15,489 nucleotides of DNA from assembly GCA_049670505.1 (NCBI GenBank), contig JBATTK010000178.1:1-15489 (forward strand), in the 5' to 3' direction. A program made the position numbers and the translations under genes. The stretch is from JBATTK01 sp049670505. Its GTDB lineage: Bacteria; Bacteroidota; Bacteroidia; Flavobacteriales; Flavobacteriaceae. Under the pieces are notes generated by a model. That model made no database searches and was not told where the DNA came from. It was given only the letters and a program-made list of their open reading frames with translations. Shown in pieces: positions 6,951-14,400 of this stretch; the first letter of the stretch is position 1; the number at the start of each line of letters is the position of its first letter.

Positions 6951-9215
6951 ATGAGAACAAAACTACTTTACGCCATTCGATGTTTAAGCACCGCATTTTT
7001 GTTATTATGGTCTTCTTTGGCCATATCTCAAATATTTCCCAACGCCCCCGAGCCGGCCGACAATCCCAACATAGCGGGAGAAGAGCCTTGGTTCGCAATC
7101 TGCGCCTCCGATAGTTTTAATGAATACTTTGTAAACTTTACATGGGCGGGTTCGGCCAATAACGACAATGAATTTATTTTAGAGCTGTCCGATGCCAGTG
7201 GAAATTTTGGCAGCCCCACAGAATTGGCCCGGGTCAATGATAAAAACACTTCGGCAGATACCGATTTCGACTTTGTCTTTATGCTACCTACGAATATTCA
7301 AGGTGAAGGACATCGAATGAGGGTTCGCAGCACCAGCCCTGCAACCACAAGTGATCCTTCAGCCGCATATCCCATGTATTATATTGGTTTCAGTTCCCCT
7401 TCGCTAATTCGCGAACAGGGCAAACCGAGTTTTGGAGATGGTACGGCCCAAGCCTGTGACGGAAACCCCATTACATTGGAGTTATACAATGTTCCCGATT
7501 CAGATACCTATCAGTATATTTGGTTCGATGCCGGCACTCCCATTAGCGGTGAGACCGGACCTACCTTGTCCACCAGCACGGCAGGTATGTATTACGTTAT
7601 AATTGATTACGGATCCTGTTCCGGTTCCGGGAATACACAATCGAATACGATAGTCGTGACCGCTGGTATTAGCACAGGGATTGCAATAAACCCCCCTGCC
7701 AAAACCGCTTTGTGTGCCGGGGAAACAGTACCGGATTTAGAAGCGAACATGAATTTTTCTACTTTAAACTATACATGGTTCAAGGATGGCGTTGTTGTAC
7801 AGCCAACGGCTGCCGGTGCGTATACCTATACCATTGACACCGATGACCCAGCGTTTCCAGGAGATTATACCGTTCAGGTAGCAGGAGTTGGTATCTGTAC
7901 GGAGACATCGGTGCCCATTGGCATTACAAACGCGGGTAATTTTACTGTTACACGGGACAACCCGGCCAACTTGGTTCTCCTACCCGGTCTTTCGGAAACC
8001 TTAAGCGTCTCTACTACGGCAACATCTCCCTTGTACCAATGGTACAGGGACGGTTCCCCGATCGGTGGAGCGACCAACAATACTTTGAATGTTACACAAG
8101 CCGGTACTTATTATGCCGAAGTTTCCCAAAGTGGAGGCGCTTGTACATCTACAGCTATAAATTCAGATTCCACCACGGTAGTTTCCCCCGCATCCTTTGA
8201 GCTTATTGCAGCTTATGCAACGGCTTATACGGCATGTGAAAACACAAACATTGTCCTAGAGATCGCAACGATCAATGCAGTTGCCTCCGACGGCAGTATA
8301 ATTGACGTTACTTCCGATCTATTGTCCAGCTTTACCTATCAATGGAAAAAAGATGGTGTTAATGTAAGTGGGGCTACTTCCAATACCATCAGCTTAACGA
8401 ATACGGATGAAAACGGTAACTATGAAGTTGACGGAGTCTTAAGTACTTATAATTCAACATCCAACACTTTACCAGTTCAACTTTCAGTTAATGCTAACCT
8501 GACCATTTCCAGTACAAGTCAGGTGTATTGTGCGGGCGGTGATGTTGTAACCATAAGTACCGCTTTTGATTTGAACGGAGAAACCTATGAATGGCAACGT
8601 AACGGTGCAGTTGTTAGCACGTCGGACCTAGCTTTAACTATTAATGACATAGGTACGTACCGATTGGTACTTTCTGCCAACGGTTGTTCCATAAACTCCA
8701 ATGAAATCAATATAGCACCTTTTGACGATTCTGCAGTAACACTGGACTCACCGGAGAACGTGGTTTTTCCGGAAGGTAGTTCAAGAACGGTTACAGCAAG
8801 TGGAGGTACGTCATATCAGTGGTTTGATCTGGACAATAATTTAATGAGCAGTACGGACTCCATGACCTTTACCGAGGAGGGCTCTTTTGTACTTATTGCC
8901 ACCGTAGGCAGCTGTGAAGTCAGCAGGCAACTTACTACATCCTTTTTGGATACGTTTAAAGTGCCCAATGTGATTACGGTAAACGGGGATGGTATCAACG
9001 ATTTATGGATTATTCCCAATTCATATTCCAATGACCCTGAAGTCAATGTCATTATCTATAACGATAGTGGCGAAGAAGTTTTTAATGTATCCAATTATCA
9101 AAACAACTGGCCCCAGTCCTCCACGGCTTTTACAAGACAAAACATGGTCTTTTTCTATACTATAAGAAATGCCGGGGAAGTTCTGAAAAGAGGAACCATA
9201 ACCATTATACGCTAA
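6951..9215 (+). CDS. Secreted Ig-like repeat protein with T9SS type B sorting domain
   Basis: 754 aa. The signal peptide is MRTKLLYAIRCLSTAFLLLWSSLAIS, cut near ISQ; I chose the ATG at 6951 because the in-frame ATG at 6810 would bury this signal behind 47 residues. An N-terminal beta-rich domain follows (about 28-165, with FVNFTW, FILELSDASGNF and a RVRSTSP motif), then about six Ig-like modules whose core tryptophans are at W191, W276, W364, W465, W548 and W624, each in a Y-x-W context. The C-terminus (about 670-754) begins VPNVITVNGDGINDLWIIP and ends GTITIIR: the gliding-motility type B sorting domain that directs T9SS export and surface attachment. It is divergent: VNGDGIND replaces TPNGDGIND, YNDSGEEVF replaces the usual YNRWG core, and the WDG motif is missing. 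Probably a cell-surface binding or matrix protein; the ligand is unknown. First gene of a likely three-gene operon, 6 bp before the next. Confidence 0.85.
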   Translation: MRTKLLYAIRCLSTAFLLLWSSLAISQIFPNAPEPADNPNIAGEEPWFAICASDSFNEYFVNFTWAGSANNDNEFILELSDASGNFGSPTELARVNDKNTSADTDFDFVFMLPTNIQGEGHRMRVRSTSPATTSDPSAAYPMYYIGFSSPSLIREQGKPSFGDGTAQACDGNPITLELYNVPDSDTYQYIWFDAGTPISGETGPTLSTSTAGMYYVIIDYGSCSGSGNTQSNTIVVTAGISTGIAINPPAKTALCAGETVPDLEANMNFSTLNYTWFKDGVVVQPTAAGAYTYTIDTDDPAFPGDYTVQVAGVGICTETSVPIGITNAGNFTVTRDNPANLVLLPGLSETLSVSTTATSPLYQWYRDGSPIGGATNNTLNVTQAGTYYAEVSQSGGACTSTAINSDSTTVVSPASFELIAAYATAYTACENTNIVLEIATINAVASDGSIIDVTSDLLSSFTYQWKKDGVNVSGATSNTISLTNTDENGNYEVDGVLSTYNSTSNTLPVQLSVNANLTISSTSQVYCAGGDVVTISTAFDLNGETYEWQRNGAVVSTSDLALTINDIGTYRLVLSANGCSINSNEINIAPFDDSAVTLDSPENVVFPEGSSRTVTASGGTSYQWFDLDNNLMSSTDSMTFTEEGSFVLIATVGSCEVSRQLTTSFLDTFKVPNVITVNGDGINDLWIIPNSYSNDPEVNVIIYNDSGEEVFNVSNYQNNWPQSSTAFTRQNMVFFYTIRNAGEVLKRGTITIIR
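7473..8930 (+). repeat. Array of six Ig-like modules (protein-level repeat)
   Basis: Tryptophans in YIWFDAG, YTWFKDG, YQWYRDG, YQWKKDG, YEWQRNG and YQWFDLD recur every 76-101 residues, each followed by a Gly-x-Tyr type strand such as AGMYYV, AGTYYAEV, NGNYEV and IGTYRLV. The DNA copies are too diverged to recombine readily. Boundaries are approximate. Confidence 0.75.
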
Positions 9216-9221
9216 CTAAAA

Positions 9222-11474
9222 ATGTTGAAGAGAAGTTTTATATATCTGTTGTTGTTCGTCTGTGCATTGACTAGCGTTAGTGCGCAGGAAGAGAGTCCTT
9301 TTATCGCTTATGATGTTCCTGCACAAAACCTCTTGAAGTTTAATAGATTCTTGATAAACCCCACTTTCTCAACGGTTAGGGAAGATAACTCCTATATAAA
9401 TCTTTTTCATAGAAACCAATCGGTTTCTTTTGATGATAACAATCAGACCTATTTCTTAAGTTATAGTGGCCGTATTAATGACAGAACCGGATTGGGACTT
9501 AGCTTATATACCCAACGGGAAGGTACTCTTACCAATTTTGGTATATTGGCCAACTACGCTTACGGTGTAAAGCTGAGCGACAAAAGTAACTTTACCTTTG
9601 GTGCCAATGTATCCTACTACAACAGTGGACTAGATCGGAACCGTGCAAATCCCGTAGAGGAAGATCCCTTCCTAGACGGGTTCCAAGACAGTAATCTATT
9701 GTCCTTTCAACCCGGTTTTAACCTTTCCTATGGAAAATTCGATTTCGGTGTCTTTGCCGAAAATCTTTTTGATTATAATCTTAAAACAAGTGAATCCATA
9801 ACTGATTTTAACGAGAAAACCTTTTCCGGACATCTGCAATATACCTATGATTTTGAGAACGGTGCCGGTATTTTTGAGGAAGCTCGTTTAAAGCCTTTAG
9901 CACGTGTACGCAAAGTAGGCGAGGATGATATCGTCTTAGGGGGTAGCCTTATTTTTGATCTACCCAAATTAGGATGGTTACAGGCGGGGTATGATGATTT
10001 TTATGGAGCCTCTGCAGGTATCGGATTTAATCTTAACCGAAGGTTGGCTCTAGGGTATACCATGGAACAGGGGCTCTCCACAAATTTTGACAATTTTGGA
10101 GTAACCCATGAAATTTCCTTTGCCTACACCTTTACGCCCAACCTAACGGAAGACCGTGTAATGCTGGAGGAAAATGGCGATGACCTTGTGGCCAATGAAA
10201 ACTTCGAAAATGAAGATGAATCCTTGGTATCCAAGAATGATGAAATTGAAGAATTGAAAAAGCGCCTGGTAGAAAACGATGCCATTCTGGCCGAGTTAAT
10301 GTTCCGTCAAGATTCATTGGAAGACAATCGCCAAAAGGATTTGGAGAAACGCTTTGAGATGGTCATGAATATGGTCCGTAACGAAACAAGGGGCGAGAGA
10401 CCCGACTTAGAGGAAAAAGCCAAACAAATATATTTTGTAAACAATGATAATGGTGGCTCCAATCCAAATTTAGCCCTGAATAAAACAGCTGTGGAGAAGG
10501 ACAAAACCAGTTTAGTGTTGGATACCGCGGATGACATGGCCCTTGCTGAAAACGAAGACCGTTCCAAGATAGGTACATCTAGTTCCATGGACAATGTAGC
10601 ACTCAACCCAACGGATGTAACTTCTTCTGGTATTCCCGACACCGATGCCGCCCCTAACAGAAATAATACAATTGGTATAAAAAGCAAGATGCAAGATAAG
10701 GACGCTATTGCTTCTAAAAATATACCGGTGAGAACGTATCCCGTAGCAACCCGAGACAACACCAAGAACGATGCCTTTCTTCAAGAAGCAAAACAAAACA
10801 ATGTTAAAGGTAGAAAGTTCAGAAACCTAGATGGTGTAAACGATGGCTATTATGTAGTGGCCAATGTGTACAAGGGGGAACAGTACATGAACAAGTTTAT
10901 GGACAGATTGTACGATCAAGGCCTACAGGCAGATTATATAGACAATCCTAACAACGGGCTTAAATATGTGTATCTGGAGCGATATGACACCTGGAAAGAG
11001 GCTTTGCAGGCATATAAATCCAATCTGGGGGATACCTATAAGGGAGATTTATGGATTATGAACGTGGATAATCGCTACACCAATGAGGCATATGTAGAAA
11101 ATGTAAATAAAATAAAGGAAAAATCATCGCGATACGCTACCGACGTACTTCAAAAGAACGTTATCGTAAAGGATAAAGTCGCAGCAAACCAGTCTTTGTC
11201 CAAAGATCATAAAATAGACGGCGTAGGATCTGGCTACTACATAATAGCCAACGTATTCGCCAACCCAAAAAACGCCAACCGATTTGTAAAATTGTTGAAT
11301 TCCCAAGGGCTTAGTGCCAGTTATTTTATCAACCCTATAAATAACTGGAGATATGTTTATTTAAAAAAACATGGTTCATGGAACAACGCCCTTATTTCCT
11401 ATTACTCCAAACTAAACGACTCGTATTATGATAAAATGTGGATAATGCGGGTTACACCAAACCAATTGACTTAA
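9222..11474 (+). CDS. PorP/SprF-family T9SS outer-membrane protein fused to coiled coil and two SPOR-like domains
   Basis: 750 aa. Signal peptide MLKRSFIYLLLFVCALTSVSA, then a PorP/SprF-family beta-barrel domain (about 22-305) with the typical NPTF...YINLFHRNQ start, repeated YNSG/LSFQPGFNLSYGKFDFGVFAENLF strands and GYTMEQGLS...HEISFAYTF at the end. PorP/SprF proteins sit in the outer membrane and are needed for secretion or docking of particular T9SS clients; SprF serves SprB. Unlike plain SprF (about 300-350 aa), this one continues with a coiled coil (about 339-385, NDEIEELKKRLVEND), an Asn/Asp/Ser-rich linker (about 395-535), and two SPOR-like domains (538-615 and 667-745). SPOR domains bind denuded peptidoglycan glycan strands, which would require this tail to lie in the periplasm. 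Starts 6 bp after the upstream gene; its TAA overlaps the ATG of the adhesin (TAATG), implying translational coupling. PorP/SprF assignment is firm; SPOR is by pattern. Confidence 0.88.
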   Translation: MLKRSFIYLLLFVCALTSVSAQEESPFIAYDVPAQNLLKFNRFLINPTFSTVREDNSYINLFHRNQSVSFDDNNQTYFLSYSGRINDRTGLGLSLYTQREGTLTNFGILANYAYGVKLSDKSNFTFGANVSYYNSGLDRNRANPVEEDPFLDGFQDSNLLSFQPGFNLSYGKFDFGVFAENLFDYNLKTSESITDFNEKTFSGHLQYTYDFENGAGIFEEARLKPLARVRKVGEDDIVLGGSLIFDLPKLGWLQAGYDDFYGASAGIGFNLNRRLALGYTMEQGLSTNFDNFGVTHEISFAYTFTPNLTEDRVMLEENGDDLVANENFENEDESLVSKNDEIEELKKRLVENDAILAELMFRQDSLEDNRQKDLEKRFEMVMNMVRNETRGERPDLEEKAKQIYFVNNDNGGSNPNLALNKTAVEKDKTSLVLDTADDMALAENEDRSKIGTSSSMDNVALNPTDVTSSGIPDTDAAPNRNNTIGIKSKMQDKDAIASKNIPVRTYPVATRDNTKNDAFLQEAKQNNVKGRKFRNLDGVNDGYYVVANVYKGEQYMNKFMDRLYDQGLQADYIDNPNNGLKYVYLERYDTWKEALQAYKSNLGDTYKGDLWIMNVDNRYTNEAYVENVNKIKEKSSRYATDVLQKNVIVKDKVAANQSLSKDHKIDGVGSGYYIIANVFANPKNANRFVKLLNSQGLSASYFINPINNWRYVYLKKHGSWNNALISYYSKLNDSYYDKMWIMRVTPNQLT
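10833..11456 (+). repeat. Tandem duplicated SPOR-like domains
   Basis: Two copies of about 78 residues, 129 residues apart, in the same order of motifs: GVNDGYYVVANV / GVGSGYYIIANV, LYDQGLQADY / LNSQGLSASY, IDNPNN / INPINN, YVYLERYDTW / YVYLKKHGSW, and a closing LWIMNV / MWIMRV. The alternation G-Y-Y, Q-G-L, N-P, Y-V-Y-L, W, W-I-M fits the beta-alpha-beta-beta SPOR fold. This is a protein-level duplication; the DNA copies are well diverged. Confidence 0.7.
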
Positions 11475-14400
11475 TGAAACCAACCCTTCTGACCAGAAAA
11501 ACACATATACTCTTTTTTGTTCTTGTTATTGGTTGCCTTTTTGCCTCCAATGCCCAAGAGTATGTGCCATTTACTCCTAGACTTACAGGGGGTAATATTG
11601 AAATCCGAGGAGATATTATCTTCGTAGGAAACAATATCCTGAACAGGGCCTCGCAGGCCAATCCTGCCGAAGCCAATACGCCCTATAATGGAACGGCCAA
11701 TAACAATTCCCTGTGGATGGAATATATCGATATCGATAGTGACCCAACCACCTTTAGTTCTAGTAGCGCCGAACTTAATATTGCAGATCCTGCCTGTTCC
11801 CAAGTACGCTATGCAGGCCTCTACTGGGCGGGTACTTATCCCAACGAACGCAGTACAGATGGTAGTGCACAATTCAGTGGAACACCCCGAATAGAGGAGT
11901 GGAACGAGATAAAATTTAAGGTCCCTGGAGGAAACTATGTGGATCTTATTGCCGATAACAATGCCGATCCCGCAGGAGAGGAAGATGATATTATCATGAA
12001 CGGTTATCAGCCCTTAAACCCTACTGTATTTGCAAAGGACGGTCCTGTTATCTGTTATAAGGACATCACCAATTTGGTGCGTTCCAACACCAATCCCAAC
12101 GGAGAATATACTGCCGCCAACGTACGGGCGACCCGCGGGAGGAGAAACGGTTCAAGCTCGGCGGGCTGGGTTATGGTCATTATTTATGAAAACCCCAATG
12201 AATCCGGTAAATTTATCTCTACTTTTGACGGTTATGCCGGCCTTTCCGGATCCGTAGGAGCAGTAGATGTAGACGTTGATGGATTTAGGACTTTACCAGA
12301 CCCTTTTCCAGTAAGGGCAAGAATAGGTGTTGCCGCCTTGGAAGGTGATCGCGGTATTAACAACGACCGTTTTTTCATCCGGGCGGATATGAACGCAGCT
12401 TCCTCCTTTACCAACCTGTCTACCGGGCTAAACCCGAGCAACAACTTTTTCAACTCTACGATTACCACCAATGGGAGCGAGGTACCCACCAGAACCCCAT
12501 ACGGTACCAATACCTTGGGTACGGATCTGGATTTGTTCAACCTGAACAATCCCAATGAAACTGTCCTTCCCAATGATGAATCGGGAGCAACATTAAGATT
12601 TACCTCATCTGGTGATGGTTATGGACCCTTCTTGGCTACCTTCTCAGTAGAAATTATTGAGCCTAATATCATTTTGGAAAAAAGGGTAGAGGATATTGCC
12701 GGGAACGACATTACCGGACTTGGTGTAAACTTGGGGCAAACCTTGGATTACGTACTTTCCTTTAGAAACTTAGGAAATGACGATGCTACCGGTAGAGACC
12801 CCATGAGCACCGATCCCTATCAAAGAAATTATACTATACGGGACCTGTTACCTGCCAATGTAACCATAGACGAACTTAACATCACAACTCCTCCGGGAGT
12901 GGTCTATACCTATGATTCCGTTGCCAATGAAATTACCTTCGCCATACCCGACAATCTGATAGAAATAGGAGATCCTACTTCTAGTATACGCATGCGGGTA
13001 CAGGTAGCCCAGAACTGTTTTGATTTTGTGGATGCCTGTAGTGATCTTATTGAAAATTTAGCGTATTCCACCTATGCAGGTGTCATCAATAGCGCCGTAA
13101 TAACAGACGATCCTAGTGTTTCCGATTTTGATAACTGTGGCTTTGTTACTCCTGGTGCCACCAATTTTTTATTGGATGACCTTGCCAATTGTAATTTCAA
13201 CAGAAGGGTAGAACTTTGTGGGGATAATGTGCTTTTAGATGCCGGTGATAATTTTGATGGTTACCTATGGGTACAGGATGATAACGGAAATGGGCAAATA
13301 GATGCCACGGACACCGTTATGAACGATGGGGACCCTGATGGGGATCCAAGTACTCTTTTAGTCGATGATATCGGTGTTTATATTGTAAATAAGCAGGTTG
13401 CCGATCCTTGTAAGGACTTTAATGAAATCATTACCGTAGAGCGATTTGGAACCACCCAGACCAATCCGATTATCGAGCTTTTTAATGCCCGGAACAACGA
13501 TGCGGATCCGGACAATGATGTACAGGGCGAAATAGTCCAGTGTTCCGTAGATGGGGATCTGCTTCCCAAAATATTTCTATGCGGATTAAATGATTCCGAG
13601 CTTTTAGAAGTAAATATTACGGATGCCCAAAGTATTAACTGGGAGCAATTGGATGAAGCCAGTTGTGCGTCTTCAGGGGACGACTGTGCCAACAAAAATG
13701 GTTCGTGTACTTGGAACAATGTAGCCAATGGCAACAATTTTACGGCATCAACCGCCGGTAAATATAGGTTGTCCATCAACTATCAGAACGGTTGTGTTAG
13801 CCGTTTTTATTTCAATGTGTTCCAGAACACTTTGGATATTCAATACAATACTACCAATATCGTTTGTGCTACTCCCGGGAATATTACAATTACCAATTTA
13901 GGGAATGGGTATGGATATCAACTATATGATGTGGCCAACAGTACAGTTCTTGTTCCCTACAGTGCCAATAACGGACCCAACTTTACTATTACCAATAATG
14001 GGGCCTATAGGGTGGATATTGTACAATTGGATACCACAACAGGTGATCCTATACCGGGCGCATGCGAATTTAGTACAGAGGACATTGGCATCTTGCGAAG
14101 GGATTTGCAAGTAGATCTAATTCCTACCCCCGCCAACTGTAATACCTTGGGGAGTATTAATATTGAGGCGTTGAACGTAGACCCTAATTATTCCTATGAA
14201 CTATGGTTGGATGACGGTACTCCCGGCGTCCCTAATGGTACCCAGATAGATACGGAAACCGCGCAATCGGATAATGATTTCACCTTTGACAACCTGAACC
14301 CGGAAGACTATATTATTGTTACAAGAACGGATGATGGGTGTGAGGATATCCAAAGTGTTACCGTGGGAAGAATACCTGATCCCACTTTAACCGCGCTTAC

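Noticed and set aside
11471..11872. Reverse-strand open frame opposite the adhesin start
   Set aside because: It is the shadow of a long, domain-rich forward gene and shows no protein-like motif; the same applies to other antisense frames over 9222-15489.
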